DNA of 64,000 nucleotides from DATBLE01 sp963775695. GTDB taxonomy: Bacteria; Actinomycetota; Thermoleophilia; Gaiellales; Gaiellaceae. Position numbers and translations under genes: made by a program. Shown in pieces: positions 26,370-35,210 of the stretch. Under the pieces are notes generated by a model that saw nothing but the letters and a program-made list of their open reading frames with translations, did not search any database and was not told where the DNA came from. Every line of letters starts with the position of its first letter. The first letter of the stretch is position 1. The stretch spans positions 124,001-188,000 of the forward strand of contig CAVZJU010000003.1 of the NCBI GenBank assembly GCA_963775695.1, in the 5' to 3' direction.

Positions 26370-27919
26370 GACGCGACCCGCTCCCGCAGCCGTTCGTACG
26401 TGAGACCGTACTTCTCGGCGATCGCCCAGGCGTAGGCGCGTCCGTCGGCCGGCCGGCGGACGAGCTTGAAGGTCCGAAGGGCGGGATTCCCCGGAACGAC
26501 GGTGCTGACCATGCTGACCGTCGCATCGCTGAGCGACGCGAGCTCGTCCACGAAGGTGACGTAGACACCGAGCAGGTCCAGGTCGAGCAATGCCCTCAGC
26601 ACCTCGGTCCCGATGAAGAGCGCGTCGCTCAGCGTCGTCGACCCGAAGCTCTCGTTCATGACGACCACGCTCTCCGGGGTCGCCTGCTCGAGGATCTCGT
26701 GGACGCGGACGAGCTCGTCGTCGAGCTTGCCGCGGAGCGTCTCGATGTCCTCCTCGCGCTCGAAGTGGGTGAAGATGCGGTCGGGCAGGAAGAGCCGTGC
26801 CGCACTCCCGGGGACGGGGAGGCCGAGACTGGCCAGATGGTGGAGCTGTCCGAACATGCGGGCGAAGGTCGTCTTGCCCCCGTTGTTCGGCCCGGTGACG
26901 ACGATGCACCGTTCCGTCCCCCGAAGCTCGAGGTCGTTGCAGACCACCGTTCCCCGCTCGGAGACGAGCTTGAGCGCCAGGGCGAGGTCGAAGGTCTCCG
27001 ACGCGGTGGTGTCCTTCGAGCGTGCCGAGACGTGCGGGAAGCAGAATCGCAGGCCGACCCGCTCGAGCGGCTCGATCAGCTCGAGATACGCGACGTAGAA
27101 CTGAATCTCGCGGTCGAAGCGGACGATCGCCGGCTCCAGGAAGTCCGCGTGGCGGCTGCAGAAGGCGTCGAGGGCGCCGAACGGGTCCGGGTTCAGCTGC
27201 GCGACCAGGGCCAGGATCTGCCCTTCGACGTGGCTCATGTGCGGCCACTCGCGCAGCTCGAGGAGGTAGCTCTTCGCGGCCCCCTGCTTGAACCGGGCAA
27301 ATGTCTGCTCGACCTCCGCGCTGTAGTCCGGTTCGCCCGCATACCCGGTGACGGTGACGCGGGGCCCGTTGATCTGGACGGCGTAGACGACCTCGCCGAG
27401 AGCCTCCTCGACCGTACGCCCCTCGGTCTCGAGCGAGGCAAAGGCGTCCGAGGCCACGTAGCTCTCGAGACAGGCGGCGAGGGACCGGAGGCCGCGGGAT
27501 GTGACGTCGAGCGAGGAGAGCTCGTCGGCGAGGGTGCGGACGCTTGCGCAGTAGGTGCCGGCGGCGTCCAGGAACCAGCGCTCCCTCTCGAAGTGGTACC
27601 GCCGGTCGCCCGCCTGCGCCAGGTACGTCCGTGTCGTCCGCATCCGATCGGCGAACCGGCGCACCGAGGCCATCACCTGGTCGTTGCGCAGGTCGCGGAC
27701 GACCTCGTGCCGGTAGCGGACCGTCTCCACGTCCCGTTGCGCTGCCTGGAAGAACGGCTCGAGCTCGTACTCCTCGCGCCCGGCGGTCAGCCCCGCCAGC
27801 ACCTGGTCGAGGTTCAGGTCGGCGAAGGAGTCCGGCTCGGCGGTCGCCTCGCCAGCTGGCCGCCCCGGAAAGAGGACTGTTCGGAACTTCCCAGCTTCCC
27901 GCCCGTTGCGATCCGCCAT
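26366..27919 (-). CDS. MutS-like ATPase without mismatch-recognition domain (first of pair)
   Basis: A 517-aa paralogue of the next gene. A helical N-terminal half is followed by the ATPase: Walker A VTGPNNGGKTTFARMFGQL, HFEREEDIETLRGKLDDEL, Walker B SVVVMNESFGST and the His-loop position FVDELASL, where the usual TH is FVDEL. It is the first gene behind riboswitch 2. Two adjacent, overlapping and diverged copies suggest a heterodimer, by analogy with MutS-fold ATPases that always dimerise. The altered His loop here, against FVTHLYDL in the partner, hints at one active and one regulatory subunit. Confidence 0.85.
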   Translation of the reverse strand: MADRNGREAGKFRTVLFPGRPAGEATAEPDSFADLNLDQVLAGLTAGREEYELEPFFQAAQRDVETVRYRHEVVRDLRNDQVMASVRRFADRMRTTRTYLAQAGDRRYHFERERWFLDAAGTYCASVRTLADELSSLDVTSRGLRSLAACLESYVASDAFASLETEGRTVEEALGEVVYAVQINGPRVTVTGYAGEPDYSAEVEQTFARFKQGAAKSYLLELREWPHMSHVEGQILALVAQLNPDPFGALDAFCSRHADFLEPAIVRFDREIQFYVAYLELIEPLERVGLRFCFPHVSARSKDTTASETFDLALALKLVSERGTVVCNDLELRGTERCIVVTGPNNGGKTTFARMFGQLHHLASLGLPVPGSAARLFLPDRIFTHFEREEDIETLRGKLDDELVRVHEILEQATPESVVVMNESFGSTTLSDALFIGTEVLRALLDLDLLGVYVTFVDELASLSDATVSMVSTVVPGNPALRTFKLVRRPADGRAYAWAIAEKYGLTYERLRERVAS

Positions 27920-27943
27920 CCGCTTCCACCACCAGTAGGTTCG

Positions 27944-27990
27944 GTAGAAGCCATCAGCCGCTCTGGCGGTTTCAGGCGGGCTTCATCGCC
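27944..27990 (-). ncRNA. Fluoride riboswitch 2 (crcB motif)
   Basis: On the minus strand it reads GGCGATGAAGC, CCGCC, then AAACCGCC, a 5-nt loop, then GGCTGATGGCTTCTAC: an almost exact consensus aptamer. A TAGGAT box six bases upstream places the transcript start at the first aptamer base. It controls the two MutS-like genes and the MFS transporter. Confidence 0.93.
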
Positions 27991-27996
27991 GCTGAC

Positions 27997-28002
27997 ATCC
28001 TA
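27997..28002 (-). promoter_or_regulatory. Minus-10 box TAGGAT of riboswitch 2 transcript
   Basis: On the minus strand TAGGAT is followed by exactly six bases and then the first G of the aptamer. Confidence 0.6.
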
Positions 28003-28064
28003 CCGCTGGCGGCCGTTCCCACGCCGGTCGCGGCCGGTTCTGCGTGCGGCTGGATTTCGTTGCA

Positions 28065-28113
28065 GCGCGATGAGGCTCCGCGCCCAACCGCCGCTCCGGC
28101 TGATGGCCTCTAC
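28065..28113 (+). ncRNA. Fluoride riboswitch 3 (crcB motif) before a decayed gene
   Basis: It reads GCGCGATGAGGC, then TCCGCGC closing P1, then CAACCGCC, a short loop, and GGCTGATGGCCTCTAC. All conserved aptamer positions seem intact. No clear TANNNT minus-10 is visible upstream, unlike the other four copies, and the following Nudix gene is broken. The element may be an orphan. Confidence 0.88.
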
Positions 28114-28139
28114 CGACTGGCCCTCGAGGGGGAGTGGTG

Positions 28140-28259
28140 ATGGAGGTCAAGGTTCGGGCAATCGTCGTCTGCGGGAACCGGCTGCTGGTCACCCGCGAAC
28201 GCCGCCGGGCAGCCGAGCACTCCTCGCTGCCGGGAGGTCGCGTCAAGCGCTGGGAGTAG
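28140..28259 (+). pseudogene. Nudix hydrolase remnant behind fluoride riboswitch 3
   Basis: ATG 28140 follows a good GGGGGAG ribosome site. The 39-residue frame MEVKVRAIVVCGNRLLVTRE... ending SLPGGRVKRWE then hits TAG. This is the start of a Nudix domain: strand, LLVTRERR and the first half of the Nudix box (GGxxxxxE). The expected REVREETG half follows only in another frame, as VADVTCAVVVREER, with extra residues. It is best read as a frameshifted, decaying gene. No function should be assumed; downstream to 28537 I see no other gene. Confidence 0.6.
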
Positions 28260-28537
28260 CGGATGTCACCTGTGCGGTCGTAGTCCGCGAGGAGCGCTCG
28301 GACGCGCGCCGGCGTCTCCGACGGACCGGTGCAGGAGAACGCCAGCCTGGCGTCGCGACTGCTCTTTCCTGCTCGCCAGAACGACGACATCCAGCGCTCT
28401 TCGTCTTCGAAGATCGTCCGGCGGAGCGGACAGCCACTGCGAGCGAAGGGCTCGACGAGGTCGAGGGCCAGGAAATCGGCCACCGGAGAGGCCTCCCTCC
28501 CGGCTCCGGCCCGAGCCAGGTCGTCTCGTGCCTCCGC

Positions 28538-29050
28538 TCAGCCGCCGAGACGCGCTGCGTACCGAGCCTGTGCCTGCTCGATCTCTCGCTCCGCTGCCTC
28601 GCGACCGGCCCAGCCCTCGATCGCCGTCAACCGCTCGGGCTCGAGCTCCTTGTAGACGGAGAAGAAATGTGCGATTTCGTCGCGGACGCGCGCGGAGACG
28701 TCGTCGAGCTCGTAGACGTCCCGCCACTCGGCATCGTGCAGCGGGACGCAGAGCACCTTGTCGTCGACGCCGGATTCGTCCCGCATCTGGAAGATGCCGA
28801 TCGGCCTGACGTCGATTCTGCAGCCGGGGAACGTCGGCTCGCTGACCAGCACGAGCGCGTCGAGCTGCGCATCCATCTCGCGCTGACGCTGGCCGTGGTC
28901 GACCAGCGTGTCCTCCAGGAAGCCGTAGTCGGCCGGGAACACGACCGACGAGAACAGGTGCCGATCGAGCCTGAAGACGCCCCTGCCCACATCCCACTCG
29001 TACTTGTTCTGGCTCCCCTTCGGCACTTCGACGAAGCAGACGAGCTCCAC
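28538..29050 (-). CDS. ppa: Family I inorganic pyrophosphatase with altered metal site
   Basis: A 170-aa soluble PPase: GTG 29050 after AGGAG, substrate loop EVPKGSQNKYE (residues 8-18) and DYGF. It hydrolyses PPi with Mg2+ and is a classic target of fluoride. The conserved DGDPxD metal motif (E. coli D65, D67, D70) reads M59-D-A-Q-L-D64 here, after a 7-8-residue insertion DHGQRQRE. Thus only the last Asp aligns, while the D97/D102 equivalents (D91, D96) are kept. The insertion could bring D51 or D60 into place. As last gene of the riboswitch 4 operon it is probably a fluoride-induced, perhaps fluoride-tolerant, isozyme. Confidence 0.88.
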   Translation of the reverse strand: MELVCFVEVPKGSQNKYEWDVGRGVFRLDRHLFSSVVFPADYGFLEDTLVDHGQRQREMDAQLDALVLVSEPTFPGCRIDVRPIGIFQMRDESGVDDKVLCVPLHDAEWRDVYELDDVSARVRDEIAHFFSVYKELEPERLTAIEGWAGREAAEREIEQAQARYAARLGG

Positions 29051-29081
29051 GGCTACTCCTTGATCTCCTCGATACTCCGGA

Positions 29082-29519
29082 TCAATCCGCCGGCTCCTCC
29101 GATACGACCAGAACGGGTACCTCCGCCGAGGCGATCAGGCGCTCGGCCACGCCGTGGAGGAGGAAGCGTCCGGGGCGGCGGCTGCGGTGATGGCCGACGA
29201 TCACCAGGTCGAACCCGTGCTCACGCGCATAGTCGAGCAGGTCCTCCACCGGATGGTCGCCTTCGATGATCTCCTGGCGGACGTCGACCCCGGCACGGTC
29301 GGCGCGGTCGAGGAAGTGGTCGAAGGTCTCCCTCAGGTACCTGGTCGCCGCATCGACCGATTCGGCGCGGTCGGCCTCGGTCTCCGCGTGGGCGGGGGAA
29401 TGCGCGACGGACGCGGCGACGATGTCCGCCTGGTAGCGGCGGGCCAGATCCAGCGCGAGGTCGAATGCACGCGCCGCGGGGCGTGAGCCGTCCCAGGCGA
29501 TGAGGATTTCCTGGAACAT
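29082..29519 (-). CDS. Universal stress protein (UspA family)
   Basis: A 145-aa single-domain Usp with the opening ILIAWDGSRPAARAFDLAL and the ATP-binding signature GHHRSRRPGRFLLHGVAERL followed by PVLVV. Its ATG shares one base with the stop of the HyfB-like gene (TGATG), so it is in the same operon, under riboswitch 4. Usp genes are among the known companions of fluoride riboswitches. It may signal energy or ion stress; no specific partner is known. Confidence 0.88.
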   Translation of the reverse strand: MFQEILIAWDGSRPAARAFDLALDLARRYQADIVAASVAHSPAHAETEADRAESVDAATRYLRETFDHFLDRADRAGVDVRQEIIEGDHPVEDLLDYAREHGFDLVIVGHHRSRRPGRFLLHGVAERLIASAEVPVLVVSEEPAD

Positions 29520-31489
29520 CAGTGACGGAGGGCTGGGATCATGGCGAGTGCTCCTAGCAGGACGAGAAGGACATACAGCAGGTAGAAGCCGAGCCGGCCC
29601 GACTGCAACCGGCGGGTGAAGCCGGAGAGCCGAAGGCCGGCGGCGACGAGCGGCTCGTACAGGTAGTGCTCGAAGGCCGGCACCACGCGCGTGGTGAGCA
29701 TGAAGCGCTCCGGCTGCCTCCCGCCCCCCTCGGCGTGGATCGTCCTGCGAAATCCGTAGACACCGGCCAGGACGACGCGGATCGGATTGGTGTAGGCCTC
29801 TGGCGTGTATTGGACGACCGCGATGTCGGGTGCGGCGCCGGAGAGCCACACCGGCGCACGACGCACCGACGGCTTCAGGAGCACGCGGACGAGAAGGGCG
29901 GCCGCGATCAGGAACGTCGGGATCGCCAGCGCCAGCCACGTCGGCGAGAGGACCGAGAAGTTTCCGTAGACGGGGCCGAGGACCAGCGGGTGGGTGACGG
30001 CCGTGCCGGCCGGGTCGAAGCCGAGGACGCCGCTCAGCCCTTCGCCGAGCCAGCGGATCTCCCACGGCGCGGCCGCCCCGAGGAACAGCAGGGTGACGCC
30101 GAACGCGACGAAGCCGATGCCTCCCCGGCGGGCCTCGGGGGCCGGCTCCTGCGGGTGACGTGGACGCCCGAGGAAAATTCCACCGAAGAGGCGGGCGAAG
30201 GCGAGCAGCGCGATGCCGGCGGTGAGCGCGACCATCGCGCCACCGAGCGCCATGAACAGCTGCGCGTCCGAGTCCTTCAGACGAAACCCTTGCAGGAGCG
30301 CCTCCAGGGTGAACCACTCGCTGACGAATCCGCCGAATGGAGGCATCGCCGCAAGTGTGAGGACCGCGAGTCCGAAGCCCAGAGCCGTCCCCGGAAGCTT
30401 TGCCGCGAGGCCTCCGAGCGGCGCGGTCGTCCGCTCCCCGGTGGCCTCGGCGACGCTTTCCGCGCCCAGGAACGCCCCCGCCTTCGCGATTCCGTGCATG
30501 ATCACGTGCAGGGTCGCGGCGAGGAGTCCCGCCGCCGCCAGCTCCGGCTCGTTGCTGCCCTGCCCGATGAGGGCGACTCCGAAGCCGAGGAGCGCGATGC
30601 CCCCGTGCTCGACGCTCGAGAAGCCGAGGAACCGCTTCACGTCGTCCTGCACCACCGCGTAGAGGATCCCGGCGATGGCACCCAGACCGCCCAGCACGAT
30701 CAGCAGCTCTCCCCACCAGAGCGGCGCAGGTGCGAGCGTGCCGTAGACGAGGCGCCAGAGCCCGTAGAAGCCGCCGTTGAAGGCGACGGCGATCGTCGCC
30801 GCCGTCGCAGCGGGAGCAGCCTGGTACAGACCCGGGAGCGGCACCTGGAAGGGAAGCAACCCGATCTTGGTGCCGAAGCCGACGAGCAGGAGGACGAACG
30901 CGACGTCGCGGGTCGTGCCGAGGCCGGCCGCGGCGTGCTGCCAGGCGCTGAACTCGAAGCTTCCGGTCTGCCCGTAGAGCAGCCCGAAGGCGGCGAGGAT
31001 CGCAGCACCGCCGATCTTGTTCACCGCCGAGGCGAAGTAGCCGGCCGCGAGCGCAGCCGGACGGTCGCGATCCAGGCTGCCGAGGATGTAGAGGCAGACG
31101 CTGAGGGTCTCCCAGGCGAGGAGGAAGACGAACCCCTGATTGGCGCCGAGGACGGCGGCGAGCGCAAGGATGACGAGGCTGTGGAGGGTCGCGGGCGACC
31201 GGCGAGTCGGACGCTCGGCGAGAGCGACGGACACTGCAGCGGCCGTCCCGCCGACCAGCGCGAGGAAGATGCCGCTGAGCCGGTCGGCGACGAGCGCGGA
31301 GGGGCCGAATCCGAGCCACGTCCCGAGACCCACGCGAGCTTCCGACCACCCCCCCGCGCTGACGACTCCGACTGCGCAGAGGAGCGCGGATGCGACGGCC
31401 GCCGCACCCAGGGCCGGGCGAGGCCGGAGCAGGGCGAGTCCGGCTGCCCCGCAGAGCACGAGGAGGGCTGCTGCGAAGACGCCGTTCAC
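29519..31489 (-). CDS. hyfB: Hydrogenase-4 component B-like (NuoL/Mrp-type) membrane subunit
   Basis: A 656-aa antiporter-like subunit with about 16 helices. It shows the WETLSVCLYIL block (the Glu of helix 5), GFGTKIGLLPFQVPLPGLYQAAP (helix 7-8 Lys/His region) and DDVKRFLGFSSVEHGG. HyfB/HycC proteins form the proton-moving arm of membrane hydrogenases. Here the complex has no intact NiFe site, so the arm could work as an ion pathway driven some other way. It overlaps both neighbours by a few bases and belongs to the fluoride operon. Confidence 0.88.
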   Translation of the reverse strand: MNGVFAAALLVLCGAAGLALLRPRPALGAAAVASALLCAVGVVSAGGWSEARVGLGTWLGFGPSALVADRLSGIFLALVGGTAAAVSVALAERPTRRSPATLHSLVILALAAVLGANQGFVFLLAWETLSVCLYILGSLDRDRPAALAAGYFASAVNKIGGAAILAAFGLLYGQTGSFEFSAWQHAAAGLGTTRDVAFVLLLVGFGTKIGLLPFQVPLPGLYQAAPAATAATIAVAFNGGFYGLWRLVYGTLAPAPLWWGELLIVLGGLGAIAGILYAVVQDDVKRFLGFSSVEHGGIALLGFGVALIGQGSNEPELAAAGLLAATLHVIMHGIAKAGAFLGAESVAEATGERTTAPLGGLAAKLPGTALGFGLAVLTLAAMPPFGGFVSEWFTLEALLQGFRLKDSDAQLFMALGGAMVALTAGIALLAFARLFGGIFLGRPRHPQEPAPEARRGGIGFVAFGVTLLFLGAAAPWEIRWLGEGLSGVLGFDPAGTAVTHPLVLGPVYGNFSVLSPTWLALAIPTFLIAAALLVRVLLKPSVRRAPVWLSGAAPDIAVVQYTPEAYTNPIRVVLAGVYGFRRTIHAEGGGRQPERFMLTTRVVPAFEHYLYEPLVAAGLRLSGFTRRLQSGRLGFYLLYVLLVLLGALAMIPALRH

Positions 31490-32256
31490 GCTGCTGCCTC
31501 CCGGGTGACGACGCCGGACGCCAGAAGCAGTCCGTGCAGGACCGCGATCGGGCTCGGCGGAGATCCCGGGACGTAGACGTCGACCGGGAGGACCCTGTCG
31601 ACGCCGCCGGCCACTTCACCTGTCTGGGCTGCGAGACCGCCGGAGCAGGCGTCGGTACCGGCGGCGACGACCGCCTTGGGGTGCGGCATGACCTCGAATG
31701 CGCGAAGGAGGGGTGCCTCCATCGAGGGGGTGACTCCACCGGTGACGAGGAGGATGTCGGCGTGCCTCGGAGACAGCGTGAAGAAGAGGCCGAGGCGCTG
31801 CATGTCGTAGAAGGGGTTCGTCAGCGCGGCGATCTCCCACTCCTCGGCTCCGTCCGAGCCGGCGTCGACGTGCCTGACGTGGATCGAGCGGCGGAGCGTG
31901 CGCGACTGCTGTCCGAGGCTGCGACGCGGCTCGCCGGTCGCGCCTTCGGGATCGTTCACGACGAGCGCGCCGCGCCGGCGTGCTGCCGTCTCGTACTCGG
32001 GCTCGAATTCGAAGCGGCTCGGATCGGCGGCGACGCAGGCGCCGCAGAGGATGCAGCGGCCGCGGTCGACGGAGACGCGGCCGCCGCTGCTCCTGATCGC
32101 TCCGGTCGGGCAGACCGCTTCCAGACCTGCCGGCGCCGGCGTGTCGCTCCTGAGACCGACCCGGCCGCGAAAGCCGGGAGGGGCCGCCTCAGGACGCCGC
32201 GGGTATCGGGTCGTGACGATGCCGCGATGCAGGCCGCGGGGGATCCACTCCAGCAT
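31486..32256 (-). CDS. NuoB/HyfI-like small subunit with ferredoxin domain; proximal cluster ligands lost
   Basis: A 256-aa protein. Residues 1-85 hold a ferredoxin-like part with CILCGAC and AVCPTGAI, enough for one [4Fe-4S] cluster. Residues 105-256 align with HycG/NuoB, but all four proximal-cluster cysteines are changed: DAGSCNGC is DAGSDGAE, the GDC/GSC position is GTD, and VPGCPP is VPGSPP. The fold landmarks SPRHADILLVTGGVT and VDVYVPG are well kept, so the protein is under selection without its cluster. It lies between the large subunit and HyfB genes, overlapping both. Confidence 0.85.
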   Translation of the reverse strand: MLEWIPRGLHRGIVTTRYPRRPEAAPPGFRGRVGLRSDTPAPAGLEAVCPTGAIRSSGGRVSVDRGRCILCGACVAADPSRFEFEPEYETAARRRGALVVNDPEGATGEPRRSLGQQSRTLRRSIHVRHVDAGSDGAEEWEIAALTNPFYDMQRLGLFFTLSPRHADILLVTGGVTPSMEAPLLRAFEVMPHPKAVVAAGTDACSGGLAAQTGEVAGGVDRVLPVDVYVPGSPPSPIAVLHGLLLASGVVTREAAA

Positions 32257-33749
32257 CAGCGATCCGCTCCTGCCGGCGAGAGCCCGAAGCTGTGCTCGAT
32301 GAACGAGAAGTCGGTGAGCACGTCGCCGCGGAAGCTGGCTGCGAAGAGCGGCCAGTTACGAAGCGACGGCGAGGAGATCCGCACCGTTCGCAGCCGACCC
32401 TCGTCCACCTCGACCCAGTAGACGAGCTCGCCCATCGGCGCCTCGGCCCAGCCGAACGCCGCTCCACTCTCGGCGGGAAGCTCGACCGTCAGCTCGCCGT
32501 CGTCCTTCTCGTCGCGCTCGAGCGACTGCCGGATCAGGTGGACACTCACGCGGATCTCGTCGAGGCGGACCTCGAGACGGGCCATCGCGTCACACTCCTC
32601 GGCCGTGACCATCCGGAAGCCCAACCTCCGGTACGCGCCGTAGGGGCGCTCGAAGCGCGCATCGGTCGGGATCCCCGATCCGCGCGCGACGGGCCCGACG
32701 CCCGCATGGGCGTCGACCGTGGCGGGTTCGAGTGTGCCGCTTCCGATCAGACGGTCGGTGAACGAGGGTGTCCTCAGCAGGAGCCGTCGATCCCGGCGCA
32801 CGTCGCGCTCGAGCTCGCTGAGAAACCGTCGTATCTCGCGGATCGGAAGCTGGGGCCCTCCGGCGACACCGCCGGTGACGATGACGCCTCGTCCGAAGCG
32901 ACTGCCGCAGAGCCGCGCCCGCAGACGCATGACCTGCTCCTTGAGGATCCCGAATCGGGCGACCGCCACGGACAGGGCGGCGTCCTCTGCGAGCCGGGTG
33001 GCAACGTCGAGATGGTTCGCGATCCGCTCGAGCTCCGCGTGTACGACCCGCCAAAGCTGCGCCTTCGGCGGCGGTTCGACGCCGAGCGCACGCTCGACCG
33101 CGTGCGAGAAGGCGCACGCATGCGCGACCGACGCAATGCCGGCTACGCGCTCGGCGACCGTCGTCCCGTCCCCGGGGGTGCGACCGTTGAAGCGGCTCTC
33201 GAGCCCCCGCCGCTTGAAATACGGCCGGACCTCCAGTGCCAGGACGTCTTCGCCGCCCGTCTCGATCACGTACTGGATCGACTCGAAGACTCCGGAACGG
33301 ATCGGCCCGTAGGGGATGACGAACGTCCCCTCGCCCTCCACCCGGCGGCGAAGGTTGTCCGGATCGGGGCGGACGGCCGGGGCCAGGTCCGGATGCCCGA
33401 GAGGAATGAGACCGTGGAGGTCGTGCAACTCCCGCTCCGGGAAGCGAAATGCCGGTGACATCAGTGCAAGTGACGGAAACGACGACGTCCGGTCGATCGA
33501 CGCCAGGAGGGCGACCAGCTGTCCGCGCACCGCGAAGGCGACGGCGAGGGACCGCTCCGGCTCGTCCGTGACGAACATCGCGACGAGCCGGGCGCGACGT
33601 TCGAGCAGGAGCGCCGCCGCCCGGTCGATCACTCCGATCGGCAGTCGTAGGCGCTGCTCGCCGAGCGGAGCCGGTTCGCCGACTGCGCGAAAGCGACCGT
33701 CGAGGAACTCGTGTGCGTCGCCTGCGAGCATTGCGTTCTCGGCGGTCAT
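32256..33749 (-). CDS. HycE/HyfG-like (NuoC-NuoD) large subunit lacking NiFe ligands
   Basis: A 497-aa fused protein: a NuoC-like N-domain with FPERELHDLHGLIPLGHPDL, then a NuoD-like domain from about residue 170. The N-terminal NiFe ligand motif RVCGIC reads ERVAGIASVAHAC, and the C-terminal DPCxxC is replaced by TDFSFIEHSFGLSPAGADR. All four nickel-binding cysteines are therefore absent, so it cannot be a hydrogenase or formate hydrogenlyase. It resembles complex I NuoD in lacking the metal but keeps hydrogenase-4 gene order. It overlaps HyfF by four bases. Confidence 0.87.
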   Translation of the reverse strand: MTAENAMLAGDAHEFLDGRFRAVGEPAPLGEQRLRLPIGVIDRAAALLLERRARLVAMFVTDEPERSLAVAFAVRGQLVALLASIDRTSSFPSLALMSPAFRFPERELHDLHGLIPLGHPDLAPAVRPDPDNLRRRVEGEGTFVIPYGPIRSGVFESIQYVIETGGEDVLALEVRPYFKRRGLESRFNGRTPGDGTTVAERVAGIASVAHACAFSHAVERALGVEPPPKAQLWRVVHAELERIANHLDVATRLAEDAALSVAVARFGILKEQVMRLRARLCGSRFGRGVIVTGGVAGGPQLPIREIRRFLSELERDVRRDRRLLLRTPSFTDRLIGSGTLEPATVDAHAGVGPVARGSGIPTDARFERPYGAYRRLGFRMVTAEECDAMARLEVRLDEIRVSVHLIRQSLERDEKDDGELTVELPAESGAAFGWAEAPMGELVYWVEVDEGRLRTVRISSPSLRNWPLFAASFRGDVLTDFSFIEHSFGLSPAGADR

Positions 33750-35209
33750 CGGGCGGCGAGCTGGTCGGCGGCGTGTCCGAGGAGCGTCGAGAGTCCGCTC
33801 GGAACGTGCAGGCCGAGGCCGACGACGACGACGAGGCAGGCTGCCATCCCGGCGACCATCGTCCAACTCGCCTCGCCGCGAGGGGCCCCGGGCGCTGCAG
33901 GCGAGAACACCATCCTGCCGGCGTGCCAGACGACCCCGAGGAACGCCACGTTGACGAAGACGAGCAGCATCGTCACCCAGACGTACCCGGGGGTCGCGAA
34001 ACCCCCGCTGACGATCTGGAACTCGCTTCGGAAGATGCCCGAGACGGGCAGACCGCTGAGCGCGAGGACTGCCACGAGAAACATCGGGCCGGAGACCGGC
34101 AGGGCTTGGGCCGCACCCTGCACGGAGTCGATCTCCTTGCTCCCGAAGCGTCTCAGGATCGAACCCGTGCCGAAGAAGGCCATCCCCTTCGCGGCGGCGT
34201 GGTTGAGCACGTGCAGGAGTGCGCCGGCGACCGCGATGCGCACGCCGAAGCCGATGCCGACCGCGATCACGCCCATGTGCTCGATCGTCGAGTAGGCGAG
34301 GAGCCGCTTGTAGTTCTCCTGCCGGAGAACGAAGAGCGCCGCCACGAGCAGCGATGCGGTTCCGAACACGAGCAGGACGTGGCGCGGAAAGTCCTGTCCG
34401 ACTGCGAGGGCGGTCACCTGGTAGAAGCGGAGGATGGCGTAGAGGGCATTCGCGAGCAGCGCCCCGGAGAGGAGCGCCGACACGGGGCTCGGTGCCTCGC
34501 TGTGCGCGTCCGGGAGCCAGGCGTGGAGCGGGGCGAAGCCCGCCTTGGTGCCGAATCCGACCACCGCCAGGAGGAACGCGATCTCGACCTCGGTCGCCGG
34601 CAGCTGCCCGCCGACCGAGAGATATCGCGTGAACCGCGGGATGTACGCCTGGCCGAGTGCGTTCGTTCCCGAGGCGTACAGGATGATCACCGCGAGGAGG
34701 GCGATGCCGAGCCCCACGGACGCGATCAGGACGTACTTCCACGCCGCCTCGAGCGCCGCGTCCGTCCGTTCCAGCGCGACCAGGAGAACCGAGACGATCG
34801 TGGTCAGCTCGACCGCCACCCACAGCGTGGCGAAGTCGTTCATCAGTGGGACGAGCAGCATCGTCCAGCCGAAGAGGTTGAGGTAGCCGAAGTACTTGCG
34901 GGCGAACGAGTCACGGCCGTGGTGATGCGCTCCCGCCCGCAGGAATCCGATCGAGAAGACGCTCCCCGCCGCATACAGGAAGCTGCTTGCGAGAAGGAAC
35001 ACCGCTCCAAGGGAATCGAGGCGGAGCCACCCGCTGGCGGTCGTCAGAGGCACGTCATTGCGAACAGAGACAGCGGCGCTGAGCGCGAGTGCAAAGCAGG
35101 CACCCCCCGCTGCGGCGGTCGCGAGCTCGGCCGCACGCGGTGAGCCGAGAAAGGCAACCGCTGAGCCGGCCAGCGGTACGAGGACCAGGGCGATGAGGAC
35201 GGCGCTCAT
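33746..35209 (-). CDS. hyfF: Hydrogenase-4 component F-like (NuoM/NuoN-type) membrane subunit
   Basis: A 487-aa protein with about 14 helices: WVAVELTTIVSVLLVAL (helix 5 Glu), VVGFGTKAGFAPLHAWLPDAHSEAPSP split around KAGFAPLHAWLP, and YKRLLAYSTIEHMG. These are the conserved charged residues of antiporter-type subunits in complex I and group 4 hydrogenases. It begins one base after the fused HyfC-E gene. With HyfB it gives the complex two antiporter-like channels. Confidence 0.9.
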   Translation of the reverse strand: MSAVLIALVLVPLAGSAVAFLGSPRAAELATAAAGGACFALALSAAVSVRNDVPLTTASGWLRLDSLGAVFLLASSFLYAAGSVFSIGFLRAGAHHHGRDSFARKYFGYLNLFGWTMLLVPLMNDFATLWVAVELTTIVSVLLVALERTDAALEAAWKYVLIASVGLGIALLAVIILYASGTNALGQAYIPRFTRYLSVGGQLPATEVEIAFLLAVVGFGTKAGFAPLHAWLPDAHSEAPSPVSALLSGALLANALYAILRFYQVTALAVGQDFPRHVLLVFGTASLLVAALFVLRQENYKRLLAYSTIEHMGVIAVGIGFGVRIAVAGALLHVLNHAAAKGMAFFGTGSILRRFGSKEIDSVQGAAQALPVSGPMFLVAVLALSGLPVSGIFRSEFQIVSGGFATPGYVWVTMLLVFVNVAFLGVVWHAGRMVFSPAAPGAPRGEASWTMVAGMAACLVVVVGLGLHVPSGLSTLLGHAADQLAAR

Positions 35210-35210
35210 C

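Noticed and set aside
24843..27919. A complete DNA mismatch repair MutS
   Set aside because: Both proteins lack the mismatch-recognition domain and its Phe-x-Glu motif.
27983..28483. A long minus-strand reading frame across riboswitch 3 and the Nudix remnant
   Set aside because: It overlaps two convincing riboswitches and has no recognisable domain or ribosome site; it reflects high GC content.
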